21,576 nucleotides of DNA, taken from an uncultured Muribaculaceae bacterium. GTDB taxonomy: Bacteria; Bacteroidota; Bacteroidia; Bacteroidales; Muribaculaceae. Each line of letters opens with the position of its first letter. Positions within the stretch are counted from its first letter, which is position 1. Below the pieces are notes generated by a model. It had not been told where the DNA came from and did not search any database. It saw only the letters and a program-made list of their open reading frames with translations. The stretch lies in the NCBI GenBank assembly GCA_910584055.1, contig CAJTZS010000057.1, positions 1 to 21,576 of the forward strand, written 5' to 3'. Of this stretch, positions 8,015-15,335 are shown piece after piece. Both the position numbers and the translations under genes were made by a program.

Positions 8015-10106
8015 TGCTCAGTGAGATTCCGCAGGTGAGGCAGCGCGGCAGCGCCGGGCCGTACATATATCCGGAATCCCGAAGCGAACCGGAATCGAAG
8101 TCTCGCTGATAGGAATTGAAGATATTGCTGACGCCGGCGGTGACGTCAACATCCACCTTCCTGAAAATCGTGAAGCAGTATGCGAGCTTGACTGATGCAT
8201 CGAAGAAAGACTCTGTCCTCACGGCGAGATCCACATCGGTTCCCGATCCAACAAGATGCTGCACGGTCATCGGGCCGGTGAGGGTTCCGGTGAATATGGC
8301 CCGGAATTTTGGCAATATCTCCCAGTTGGCGGTGAAATACCCGTATATATCGGGGGTCCTGAACAACCGTTTTTCAGCCGGCACATCGGGATTATCGCTC
8401 CATACTTCCGGAGTTTTATAACGGCTTCTCTGCAATGTAACGCCTGCCTGTATATCGAAATGCGAGGAGAAGAATGCCTTTGCTTCAAGATTCAGTCCGA
8501 AAACGCGAGCTCCCGAACCATTGTAACGTTCAAGGACGGCATTCCCTTGCGCGTCGAGACCTTCGAGCTGACGAAGCGCGAACACGTCTCGCAAGTCGGT
8601 GAAGAAACCTTCCACTAGAAGATTGGTCTGAACGTTACCGAAAGTGTGATACAGATCTGCGGAGACACTGACGCTCTGCGAACTTTCCTGTTTAAGGCCG
8701 GGTGCCAAGACTGTCACCACCCTTTCGCCCCCGACAATAGCGACATGGAAATCCTCGTCATAAGCTTGCGGCGAGCGGAAACCGGTGGAATAAGACAAGC
8801 GGAAATTAGCACTCCGGGAGGGATTGAAACGAACGTTGACACGCGGCGAAACGATAGGATTTTTGATAAGTGAATGTTTATCGAGCCGTGCCCCGACAAG
8901 GAATCCCCACCGCTCATTGCGCCATTCGTTCTGAAGATAGCCGCTGAATATATTGACATTCTGCAGTATGTCATGGCCATAACCTATCGTGACATCATGA
9001 AGCCTGTTGTAGGAATATTCGAGACCTGCCACAAGCTCCGAGGGCATAAACAGGAAATGGGATATCGGATGAGTCCATTGCGTGCCGGCAGTGACAACAA
9101 GATCCGAGGTGCGCCCATAAGCATCCGGATCCATATCCGAGCCATAATAGCTGTTGCGTTTCGTGGCCTGCATGGCGGAAAACACAGAAACATGGTCGCG
9201 ACGGTCACGGGGCCATATGTCATATGTCACCTCCGCACCATGTATATTATGCTCCACCTGCTCGGCAATCATCGCAAGATGCGCGGGTTGATTGAGCTGG
9301 TCTCCGCCGCGCCTGTATTCATGAGTGTTGTGATACTCAAGTGAAAGTTTGGAGTCGGCCGACGTACGCAGGAATGTCCTCGCCCCGAGGGTCTGGGTTT
9401 TCAATTGTGCCACCTCAGTGAAGCCGTCGCCATTATGGTCGTATCCGTCGCGGTATCGGCTCTGCCCGTAGATAAAGATTCCAGCCTTGTCATTATCGGT
9501 TACTACAGAAGCGTTCAAAGTGGTGTTATTGTCAAGGGAGCCTGACGGGCCGATGGATGTAAGGGTATGTGATATCTTCGCGGAATTTTCCCGTGGATCT
9601 TTAGTGATAATGTTAATTGTGCCGCCGATTGCGGATGAACCGAACAGAGCCGAGCCGCCCCCGCGCATCACTTCTATGCGGTCAATCATATTGGCAGGAA
9701 TCTGCTCCAGCCCGTAAACTCCCGTGAGCGCAGAAAAAACCGGGCGGGAATTCATGAGTATCTGCGAATAATGCCCGTCAAGGCCATTGATACGTACCTG
9801 CGTGAACCCACAGTTCTGGCAGTCATTCTCCACACGCACACCGGGTTGGAAATCGAGACCGTCGGCAAGCGAGCACGCCCCTACCGTGGTCAGCAACTTA
9901 CCTGTCATTACATTGACAAGCGAAGGGCTCTCCCTGCGTTTCACTTCACTTTTGGAACTGGTTACAACCACCTGGTCGAGCATAAAGACATCCATCAGCG
10001 AATCAAGTTCGCTATCAGTCGGTTGAGAAGACACGACCGGTTTGTCGGCATACGCCGACGCGGCCACAGCACCAGCCATAGCCGCAAAATATAATTTATT
10101 AAGCAT
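8010..10106 (-). CDS. TonB-dependent outer-membrane receptor, CQNC-plug type (probable metal or cofactor uptake)
   Basis: 698 residues. The signal peptide ends near AYA-DKP. A TonB-box-like stretch (LDQVVVTSS, about residues 44-52) precedes the plug domain, which includes VENDCQNCGFTQVRINGLDG, SALFGSSAIGGTINIITKD and the Arg/Gly signature IEVMRGGG. The rest is a 22-strand barrel with alternating aromatic strands such as FRLSYSTGFRSPQAYDED. It would move a substrate across the outer membrane using TonB energy. The CQNC pair in the plug belongs to a Bacteroidales subfamily annotated as colicin I/ferric-type receptors; metal or metal-complex uptake is likely but unproven. No SusD partner is present, arguing against glycan import. 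A His-rich envelope protein is encoded upstream. The 304-bp leader contains repeated ATGGTTT heptamers. Confidence 0.92.
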   Translation of the reverse strand: MLNKLYFAAMAGAVAASAYADKPVVSSQPTDSELDSLMDVFMLDQVVVTSSKSEVKRRESPSLVNVMTGKLLTTVGACSLADGLDFQPGVRVENDCQNCGFTQVRINGLDGHYSQILMNSRPVFSALTGVYGLEQIPANMIDRIEVMRGGGSALFGSSAIGGTINIITKDPRENSAKISHTLTSIGPSGSLDNNTTLNASVVTDNDKAGIFIYGQSRYRDGYDHNGDGFTEVAQLKTQTLGARTFLRTSADSKLSLEYHNTHEYRRGGDQLNQPAHLAMIAEQVEHNIHGAEVTYDIWPRDRRDHVSVFSAMQATKRNSYYGSDMDPDAYGRTSDLVVTAGTQWTHPISHFLFMPSELVAGLEYSYNRLHDVTIGYGHDILQNVNIFSGYLQNEWRNERWGFLVGARLDKHSLIKNPIVSPRVNVRFNPSRSANFRLSYSTGFRSPQAYDEDFHVAIVGGERVVTVLAPGLKQESSQSVSVSADLYHTFGNVQTNLLVEGFFTDLRDVFALRQLEGLDAQGNAVLERYNGSGARVFGLNLEAKAFFSSHFDIQAGVTLQRSRYKTPEVWSDNPDVPAEKRLFRTPDIYGYFTANWEILPKFRAIFTGTLTGPMTVQHLVGSGTDVDLAVRTESFFDASVKLAYCFTIFRKVDVDVTAGVSNIFNSYQRDFDSGSLRDSGYMYGPALPRCLTCGISLSI

Positions 10107-10162
10107 TCTGATTTACGAAACAATCAACTCAACTTTCGCAAGCAATCAACCCCAATGGAATC

Positions 10163-10329
10163 AAACCATTAAAACCCTCAAAAACCATGCATGAGATGCA
10201 TATGGATGGAAAATATATTTCTGACATTAAACATTCCACATTAGACCCAAAGTGGTCGTTCGTGGTTGGAGGAATATTTATCCGGTATATGGTTTGTATA
10301 AAAATGGTTTTAAATGGTTTTTATGGTTT
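10163..10329. promoter_or_regulatory. Cluster of ATGGTTT/AAACCAT heptamers upstream of the TonB receptor
   Basis: ATGGTTT occurs at 10289, 10304, 10314 and 10323, and its complement AAACCAT at 10163 and 10182, so the two groups face each other across about 100 bp. The stretch also holds ATGCAT-GAG-ATGCAT (10187-10201). No other feature is seen in the gene-free interval 10107-10410. This looks like a multi-site regulatory region or a large hairpin in the receptor mRNA leader. Confidence 0.45.
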
Positions 10330-10410
10330 GAGATTAAAACCAAATATGATTTAATGATTTGGTGACTCGCGAAAGCTGAAATTTAAATAAAAAAATCTTG
10401 ACTTGCCATT

Positions 10411-10770
10411 TTACAAGTTTGGCCAACTGTTTCGTAAAGGGGGACCGCGAAGCGCACACGATATAGTATGGAGCGTCTCAACGAAGATGCCCGATTCAAT
10501 ATATAATATAGTTGCGGCGACTGCCGGAACTTCTATATCTATTGAAGCAAAAGGTTGCGCCGACTGTGCAGCAGCGTTGAATGTCGCCACAAGGTCGAAC
10601 GAATGTGACGCGTGTCCGTGATTACCCGAAGGAAGATACGGGTGCGAGTGCGCTATCGGTCTCCCGTCAACACCCTTGTGTACATGTGTGAAAATGGCGT
10701 TCGAGAACATGAAATTCACGAACGCAAGTATCACAACCGATACTAAAATACGGGTCAACGACTTTTTCAC
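10411..10770 (-). CDS. Small His-rich membrane-anchored or exported protein
   Basis: 119 residues. A hydrophobic N-terminal segment (about residues 8-27) serves as signal or anchor. It is followed by a His cluster, THVHKG, AHSHPYLPSGNHGHASHS, with eight His between residues 29 and 56, which could bind Zn, Ni, Co or Cu. The C-terminal half contains a second hydrophobic stretch (IEVPAVAATILYIESGIF). I do not know the family name with certainty; similar small proteins occur near metal-related TonB receptors in Bacteroidales (recollection, unchecked). Start GTG 10770 lies at or within a few nt of the predicted transcription start, so the mRNA may be nearly leaderless. Expression is probably controlled by the palindromic operator at 10780-10797. 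Confidence 0.7.
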   Translation of the reverse strand: MKKSLTRILVSVVILAFVNFMFSNAIFTHVHKGVDGRPIAHSHPYLPSGNHGHASHSFDLVATFNAAAQSAQPFASIDIEVPAVAATILYIESGIFVETLHTISCALRGPPLRNSWPNL

Positions 10771-10774
10771 ACCG

Positions 10775-10806
10775 CAAAATTAGCGAATATTCGCTAACAA
10801 TGCAAA
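10775..10806 (-). promoter_or_regulatory. Promoter with perfect 18-bp palindromic operator
   Basis: TTTG (10806-10803), 20 nt, TAATTTTG (10782-10775) on the minus strand. The palindrome TTAGCGAATATTCGCTAA (10780-10797) fills the spacer and enters the -7 box, the arrangement of a repressor operator. The regulator is unknown; ArsR-, Fur/Zur- or MarR-type dimers would fit. Confidence 0.7.
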
Positions 10807-10843
10807 AGAATCTGCAACTACTCAGATTCACATCTTCATAGAA

Positions 10844-11767
10844 TCATTTGCGATGCCGGACGGCGGGAAACATCTTACGCATACGCAACAGCACTCCCTC
10901 TACGGAATCACCGGCAACAATCAGTGTGGTGGCAACAACGATAAACAGACCACCCACTATCTCATTCACAGATAACGGTTGATTGAGCAATATCACACTC
11001 AGGATAACCGCCGTTACCGGTTCCAAGGCCCCGAATATCGCGGTGGAGGTGGAGCCTATTATCTGTATCGCCCGCGTGGTGAACACAAGCGAAAGGACAG
11101 TGGGGATAAGCGCCAGGGCCATAAGGTTCAACCAGCATACAGGCATCGGCGGGAGCGTGAACTGCGCGCCGCCGCAAAGTATAATCACAAAAAGCACACT
11201 CCCGCTAAGCAACACATAAAACAGCAGTGTCAAAGTAGGGATATGCCGCACGACATCGGAAACGTTCACCATTACAAGATAGACTGCATAAGTGAGCGAG
11301 GAAAGCATTACAAGCAGAAAACCTGACAGGTTCAGTCCTGCCCCATCCTCCCCGCGCATAAGCATACCCAACCCGACACCCATGATGGCGAGACAGAATC
11401 CGGTTGTCAGCTTGAATTTTTCATGAAAGAAAAATGTCATTATCAAGGCGACCATAACCGGATAAACAAACAGCAGCGTGGATGCCACTCCGGAATTCAT
11501 ATAATTGTATGCCTCAAAGAGTGTAAGCGAAGAGAGCGACATCATGACTCCAAGAATACAGGCAGGCCAGATTTCTTTAGCCGTGAGCCGAAACCTCTGT
11601 CCCCGCCATGCAATCATGGCCGCGATAACAGGCAGCCCGAGCACGTATCGGAAGAAAAGTACCGAAATCGCGTTCATCCCTTCACCATACAGCGGCACGG
11701 CGAAAGCCGGGTTCGTGCCATAAGTGGCAGCAGCGAGAGCTGCAAAAATAAATCCTTTGACTTTCAT
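10844..11767 (-). CDS. EamA/DMT family transporter
   Basis: 307 residues with ten predicted membrane helices in two five-helix EamA repeats. The first repeat starts GFIFAALAAATYGTNPAFAV and the second around SGFLLVMLSSLTYAVYLVMV; the end of repeat 2 reads FGALEPVTAVILSVILLNQPL, the conserved E-P helix of drug/metabolite transporters. It probably exports an amino acid or metabolite; the substrate is unknown. The start codon overlaps (ATGA) a ten-codon open frame that is the residual 5' end of a YciI gene, so translation may be coupled to that remnant. It lies 33 nt after the DJ-1 gene and is likely transcribed with it. Confidence 0.9.
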   Translation of the reverse strand: MKVKGFIFAALAAATYGTNPAFAVPLYGEGMNAISVLFFRYVLGLPVIAAMIAWRGQRFRLTAKEIWPACILGVMMSLSSLTLFEAYNYMNSGVASTLLFVYPVMVALIMTFFFHEKFKLTTGFCLAIMGVGLGMLMRGEDGAGLNLSGFLLVMLSSLTYAVYLVMVNVSDVVRHIPTLTLLFYVLLSGSVLFVIILCGGAQFTLPPMPVCWLNLMALALIPTVLSLVFTTRAIQIIGSTSTAIFGALEPVTAVILSVILLNQPLSVNEIVGGLFIVVATTLIVAGDSVEGVLLRMRKMFPAVRHRK

Positions 11768-11796
11768 GAGCCCTTATTAGGTATTGCGATAAACAT
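11764..11796 (-). pseudogene. Ten-codon remnant of a YciI gene start, overlapping the EamA start codon
   Basis: Reads MFIAIPNKGS-stop. The first five codons and flanking bases are identical to the start of the intact YciI gene at 18.6 kb. The TGA overlaps the EamA ATG as ATGA. It may be a fossil or a working leader peptide. Confidence 0.5.
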
Positions 11797-11798
11797 GG
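11778..11798. repeat. Left copy of 21-bp direct repeat (YciI 5' end)
   Basis: Shares GTATTGCGATAAACATGG exactly, and 20 of 21 bases over the full stretch, with 18591-18611. Same orientation, 6.8 kb apart, bracketing the mosaic region. Confidence 0.75.
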
Positions 11799-11800
11799 CT

Positions 11801-12409
11801 TTAATTGGGAAATAGGTTGCAGAAACCCTGCTTGTTGAACTGATAGTACATTTCGATTCGTTCCGGCGTGTCGTTCTCAAGCAATATAAGCAGTTCTTTG
11901 GCAAATTCGAGAGTGGCTGAGCCATTAGCGGTAACTATTCTTTTATCGCTTACCGCTTGTGCATTGACGTATCCGTCGGGATTGGTGTAATTGTCTCCAC
12001 CCCAGAGCTTGAGTTGGTCGAGGCCGTTGCCGGTGTGTTTCACAGCATTGAGAAAGCCATGCTTTGCCATAAACGATGCTGCATTGCAGATAGCACCTAC
12101 AATCTTTCCTTTTTCAACAGCTCTTTTGACAATCGGCACGACTTGTTCAGCGACAGGCGTGCACCACCCGAAACCGCCAATCAGCACTAATGCGTCATAA
12201 TCACCGGGCATGGTATCAAACGAATAATCGGGCACCGTGCGAAATCCTCCTATCGACTTTACCGGCTCCAATGTCGGGGCCACAACCTTATTGACATACT
12301 TCGGGTTTTCCTTCATGGCATATTCATCGGAGGCGACAGCCTGCGAGAGATAAACTGCCTCATGTGCCGCATAATCGGGCAAGAGTATATATAGAATTTC
12401 GTTGTTCAT
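11801..12409 (-). CDS. DJ-1/PfpI family protein
   Basis: 202 residues, class I glutamine-amidotransferase-like fold. The nucleophile elbow is GAICNAASF with Cys at residue 108, and the supporting Glu is in PDYAAHE (residue 17). LVLIGGFGWCT forms the conserved glycine-rich strand. Proteins of this type are glyoxalases, chaperones or proteases; the exact reaction cannot be decided here. Type-4 glutamine amidotransferase-like proteins in Bacteroides and Firmicutes have this length. It starts 9 nt after the zinc-ribbon gene and is followed after 4 nt by the YciI remnant, suggesting a transcript zinc ribbon, DJ-1, EamA. Confidence 0.9.
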   Translation of the reverse strand: MNNEILYILLPDYAAHEAVYLSQAVASDEYAMKENPKYVNKVVAPTLEPVKSIGGFRTVPDYSFDTMPGDYDALVLIGGFGWCTPVAEQVVPIVKRAVEKGKIVGAICNAASFMAKHGFLNAVKHTGNGLDQLKLWGGDNYTNPDGYVNAQAVSDKRIVTANGSATLEFAKELLILLENDTPERIEMYYQFNKQGFCNLFPN

Positions 12410-12418
12410 AATCGTCTT

Positions 12419-12694
12419 TTACTTTTTCCAGCGTTTGAGGTGAGGGAAGAACTGGCGCATCATTTCTTTGGACTGTTCCTTTGTCAAGTTCTGGCCTGAC
12501 TGCTTGTTTATCTCGTCGGTGAACTGGGCACAATGATCAATCATCTGCTCAATTGTCATGTCCTGCATGAACTTGCCATCCTTGTAGCAGTAGATACAAT
12601 AATCTTCGTTCCGTGAACCATCGGCATTCGTACCCAGGATTTCGTTTGTTAGCGGCATACCGCAACTCTGACAGATTCTCATTTCCATTGTCAT
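12419..12694 (-). CDS. Zinc-ribbon domain protein
   Basis: 91 residues from ATG 12694. The N-terminus is ICQSCGMPL, then EDYCIYCYKDGKF, four Cys (CxxC...CxxC) forming a zinc ribbon, followed by helices (MTIEQMIDHCAQFTDEINKQ) and a basic tail HLKRWKK. This matches the small 'putative zinc ribbon' family that often sits beside AraC regulators and acetyltransferases. Upstream in-frame codons belong to the repeated leader element and are not taken as part of the protein. Role unknown; a nucleic-acid or protein-binding function is inferred from the ribbon. Confidence 0.85.
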   Translation of the reverse strand: MTMEMRICQSCGMPLTNEILGTNADGSRNEDYCIYCYKDGKFMQDMTIEQMIDHCAQFTDEINKQSGQNLTKEQSKEMMRQFFPHLKRWKK

Positions 12695-12699
12695 TTTTC

Positions 12700-12741
12700 T
12701 TTTTTTGCCCCATAATCCGATAGAGCGGTTTATAAATGCAG
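12700..12741 (-). ncRNA. Structured 5' leader element, copy 1 (of zinc-ribbon gene)
   Basis: 38 of 42 nt identical to 18619-18660. On the minus strand GCTCTAT (12726-12720), loop CGGATT and ATGGGGC (12713-12707) form a 7-bp hairpin followed by seven A, ending a few bases before ATG 12694. Differences from copy 2 preserve pairing or lie in the loop. The same stretch is open for the peptide AFINRSIGLWGKKR, so a leader peptide is an alternative. Confidence 0.55.
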
Positions 12742-12766
12742 ATTTCAATATGTCGTGGGTTGATTG

Positions 12767-13324
12767 TTATTCGCAAATTCCTCTGAAATGATATACAAGC
12801 TGTTGGAACTGTTCGTATTTCTTATCGCCTACCCATAGTTCTGTTGGAGACATATTGAATATTATGTCATGATGATAGTAATCGGCATCGCCACCAAAAT
12901 TTTGAGAGAAAACAATTTTTACTGTTTCGGGCGCATCATATCCTCCAATGCAAATCACGTCCTTAGGATGTAACACAAAATTATATATTTGTTCATCCAT
13001 TTGATAAAATTCGTAAGCAGCTTTTACTTGAACTATTCCTATGTCACGAAGTCGGGATGCAATTCTTTCATCTGGAATGGACAGTGCCATTAGGGACAAG
13101 TCCATGTTGACTGTCAAGGAATCCTTTGAAACTGCCTTGCACTCATTTCCATCCGATATTGTTTCCCCATGATAATAGGAAACACTCATTTCGCCATGAT
13201 ACGTGCCTTTCATTTCAAAAAGTGCTCTTTGAATTTCAGATGATGAAAACTTTGGCTCATCCTTATTACAACTTGAAACGAACACCAAGGCAATGAACAG
13301 AATAATTGTAACTATTTGCTTCAT
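12767..13324 (-). CDS. DUF4840-like lipoprotein
   Basis: 185 residues. The signal peptide MKQIVTIILFIALVFVSSC ends in a lipobox with Cys 19, followed by NKDEP, so the protein is lipidated. The mature part begins with a helix and the strand pattern KGTYHGEMSVSYY, then alternating strands to the C-terminus; this resembles DUF4840 lipoproteins of Bacteroidales (tentative). No catalytic motif is seen. The gene is AT-rich relative to the housekeeping region. A long structured leader of about 260 nt precedes it, with a promoter box at 13597-13590. Downstream is the zinc-ribbon gene, 72 nt away. Confidence 0.75.
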   Translation of the reverse strand: MKQIVTIILFIALVFVSSCNKDEPKFSSSEIQRALFEMKGTYHGEMSVSYYHGETISDGNECKAVSKDSLTVNMDLSLMALSIPDERIASRLRDIGIVQVKAAYEFYQMDEQIYNFVLHPKDVICIGGYDAPETVKIVFSQNFGGDADYYHHDIIFNMSPTELWVGDKKYEQFQQLVYHFRGICE

Positions 13325-13589
13325 ACTTTTTCCTTTTTTCCGTATGGCTCAGCGGGGAGATTAATTTATAATGCAGAAACGTGAGCCAACTATACCACGC
13401 CTTGTATCGGAGGTCCTGAGAAAACCTTAGTGTATAGTTGTGGTAATAACAGCCCACGCTATAGCGTGAGAACCATTACTCTCCTTCTCATACACTATTT
13501 GAAAATGTTCCCAGGTTTCCAAATACTTGATGAGCATAACGCTTCTTATTTTATCAAAATGTCGTTATGGGATTACTCCCAATCAATCG
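13325..13589 (-). promoter_or_regulatory. Long structured 5' leader of the lipoprotein gene, with alternative pairings
   Basis: Inverted repeats seen: TGGCTCA/TGAGCCA (13344-13350, 13382-13388); CAACTATAC/GTATAGTTG (13387-13395, 13432-13440); TAGTGTAT/ATACACTA (13428-13435, 13490-13497); palindrome CACGCTATAGCGTG (13455-13468); and on the minus strand CATAACG/CGTTATG around 13535-13567. The second and third pairings share bases and exclude each other, as in attenuators or riboswitches. No known riboswitch class was recognised. The last 90 nt resemble the repeated leader element (CTGCATT-ATAAA, then A-rich). Confidence 0.4.
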
Positions 13590-13620
13590 CAAAGGTACGA
13601 CTTTTTGCGTTGCAAGTCAA
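13590..13620 (-). promoter_or_regulatory. Bacteroidales-type promoter of the lipoprotein transcript
   Basis: TTG (13620-13618), 20 nt, TACCTTTG (13597-13590) on the minus strand. Both boxes match the consensus. It would give a leader of about 260 nt. Confidence 0.65.
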
Positions 13621-13640
13621 TAGGCTGCCAAAAATAAGTT

Positions 13641-13735
13641 TGGTTTGGTCCTATATATACCGAACCAAACCACTAACCTCACCGACGACATCCACGATGG
13701 TGCCAAATCTCTAAATTCACACCCATATTTGGCAC
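13641..13735. repeat. Two hairpins in the intergenic region
   Basis: TGGTTTGGT (13641-13649) with ACCAAACCA (13664-13672), and GTGCCAAAT (13700-13708) with ATTTGGCAC (13727-13735), are perfect 9-bp inverted repeats. They lie between the lipoprotein promoter and the truncated ATPase gene; function unknown. The rest of 13621-13778 shows nothing else recognisable. Confidence 0.5.
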
Positions 13736-13778
13736 TCTCGTAAAACTTAGCTAACTTTCCTTTCTCAAAAGAAATTCT

Positions 13779-13841
13779 ATGATAGGAAGAAAACAAGAAA
13801 TAGAACTATTAGAACAAGCATTCCATTCTAATCGGTCAGAA
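13779..13841 (+). pseudogene. Truncated 5' end of an AAA-family ATPase gene
   Basis: ATG followed by IGRKQEIELLEQAFHSNRSE is the N-terminus of Bacteroidales ATPases of the type 'MIGR..E...L..A......E' that continue into YGRRRVGKT. Here homology stops after about 21 codons: the Walker A motif is missing and the frame runs into the antisense of the acetyltransferase gene. The following TTCTTTCGGTG resembles half of the terminator hairpin at 19.9 kb. It is a deletion remnant on the opposite strand to its neighbours. Confidence 0.55.
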
Positions 13842-13867
13842 AAATCGTTTTCTTTCGGTGAATTTTT

Positions 13868-14482
13868 CTATAAATTATTGATTTCCTTTTGGAGCAAATC
13901 AAGGAAGCGGGCGGCGTGGGCACCATCCATCTGGGTGTGGTGGAATTGGAATGATACCGTGAGCGAAGTCTTGAACCAGCCTTTGCGGTATCGCCCCCAA
14001 ATCATAAACGGATTATTAAAGATGCCGCTATACATTCCGACCGCACCGTCAATATCGAACTGTGCCAACGCCGATGTGCCAATCACCATGCTATCCGCGA
14101 GGTCGTGATTTTCGCAGGTTTCGGCAACCTGCCGTGTGAGCCGGAGATATTCCGCATTGAATGTCGCCAAATCGTCAGAAAAAGGGATGTCGCAAGAACT
14201 TACTTCGCCTTGACTGTTGGCAACAATGGTGTTGACAGCAATAGTGTCATACTGAATCAGTTTATCACCAACGGGAAGCATAAAAAATTCTTTGACCTGA
14301 GATGCTGCCTTACCTATGCACCAGCACATCAGCATATTGAATTTCAACCCTTTGTTTTTGTTCAACTTGACAAGTCTTGACACATCGAGCGTCTTGAAAA
14401 AAGTAACCATTGGCATAGGGGCTTTCATCCACATCTCAAATGCGTAAGCGCGGGTAGTTTCCTGGGGATTTATCTCTATCAT
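13868..14482 (-). CDS. Chloramphenicol acetyltransferase-like enzyme (CatA type)
   Basis: 204 residues, slightly shorter than classical CatA (about 213-219). The catalytic motif is FQFHHTQMDGAHAARF with His 181-182 and Asp 186, the HHxxxDG signature in which the second His is the base. The N-terminal HxF-type segment reads AFEMWMKAPMPMVTFFKTLD, and FNMLMCWCIGKAASQ is the helix typical of the family. It would use acetyl-CoA in the cytoplasm to acetylate a hydroxyl group. Many chromosomal Bacteroidales homologues have not been shown to confer chloramphenicol resistance, so resistance is not claimed. It lies 55 nt downstream of the AraC gene in the HxlR-AraC-CAT group. Confidence 0.88.
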   Translation of the reverse strand: MIEINPQETTRAYAFEMWMKAPMPMVTFFKTLDVSRLVKLNKNKGLKFNMLMCWCIGKAASQVKEFFMLPVGDKLIQYDTIAVNTIVANSQGEVSSCDIPFSDDLATFNAEYLRLTRQVAETCENHDLADSMVIGTSALAQFDIDGAVGMYSGIFNNPFMIWGRYRKGWFKTSLTVSFQFHHTQMDGAHAARFLDLLQKEINNL

Positions 14483-14492
14483 TTTTTTATGA

Positions 14493-14500
14493 CAAAATTA
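14493..14500 (-). promoter_or_regulatory. Possible -7 box of the acetyltransferase gene
   Basis: TAATTTTG on the minus strand matches TAnnTTTG and lies 10 nt before ATG 14482, but no -33 box is visible at the usual distance. It might be used with an activator such as the neighbouring AraC protein. Confidence 0.35.
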
Positions 14501-14537
14501 CAAACGATAGATTATCCATGATAGAAGAAATCGGACA

Positions 14538-15335
14538 TTATGCCGGAGTTGTGAATAAATCCGAATAAGGACTGTTGATTTGCGACGGTGTAACGCCACT
14601 GAACCGCCGGAAATCACGGATGAAATGTGATTGGTCAGAGTAGCCGCAACAATAAGCTATCTCGGCATAATCCTTACAATGATTCTGCAACATCCATATT
14701 GATTTTTGAAATCGGACAATCCGGGCATATTCTTTGGGCATCATGCCGACAAGGCTGTTGAATACGCGCCCGAACTGCTTTTGGGAGAGACAGGCAATAT
14801 CAGCCAACTCACTGACTTGCAAAGCCGGATTACCCATAAGAGAATTCATGGCTGCGCCAATTCTTTTCAAATTCAATATGTCATGGCGACATTTCAGCTT
14901 TGACAACAGCCAATTCTCTATGTCCTTAATACATTGATGTGTATTTTCAAAATCTAAAATTCGTGTGGCAAGTTCGTTAAGGCTCTTATTTCCAATGTCA
15001 AATCCGGATATTTCAGAGTTGTAAAAGGCAGATGGCGAAGTGTCGATAAACATTCCGATTGTATGAGGATAAAACACAACCACAATCATCTCCGTATCAC
15101 CTCCCGACGCTATGTTAGCCGGAAAATTCACTTGACCGCTAATAGTAAACTTATCCTGTAATGTTTGCAATTCCGGGATACACAGCGGTGACTGTCTATG
15201 AAAAATAATCTGAGGACAACCAATAGGAAAAGTCAGGACACTGAATTTCTGCCGACTTTTCAGCACCCAATAATAGCGTACATACGGACGCAGTTCCGTG
15301 CATGGCTTTATGACAGTTACTATCGGATTGCTCAT
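14538..15335 (-). CDS. AraC family transcriptional regulator
   Basis: 265 residues. The N-terminal part (about 1-150) resembles the DUF6597-type sensor domain (ELRPYVRYYWVLKS, FYPHTIGMFI). The C-terminal half is a double helix-turn-helix: first motif around LQVSELADIACLSQKQFGRVF, second around DYAEIAYCCGYSDQSHFIRD followed by FRRFSGVTPSQI, the AraC signature. It probably activates nearby genes, perhaps the acetyltransferase. Its start overlaps the end of the HxlR gene by 4 nt (ATGA), so the two regulators are translationally coupled. The ligand is unknown. Confidence 0.92.
   Translation of the reverse strand: MSNPIVTVIKPCTELRPYVRYYWVLKSRQKFSVLTFPIGCPQIIFHRQSPLCIPELQTLQDKFTISGQVNFPANIASGGDTEMIVVVFYPHTIGMFIDTSPSAFYNSEISGFDIGNKSLNELATRILDFENTHQCIKDIENWLLSKLKCRHDILNLKRIGAAMNSLMGNPALQVSELADIACLSQKQFGRVFNSLVGMMPKEYARIVRFQKSIWMLQNHCKDYAEIAYCCGYSDQSHFIRDFRRFSGVTPSQINSPYSDLFTTPA

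Noticed and set aside
12695..12748. N-terminal extension of the zinc-ribbon protein through the repeated leader
   Set aside because: The stretch is the repeated leader element and is out of frame before YciI, so it is unlikely to be part of the mature protein.
13868..14482. Claim of chloramphenicol resistance
   Set aside because: The catalytic motif is present, but chromosomal CatA-like proteins often lack this activity; only an enzyme-family call is supported.
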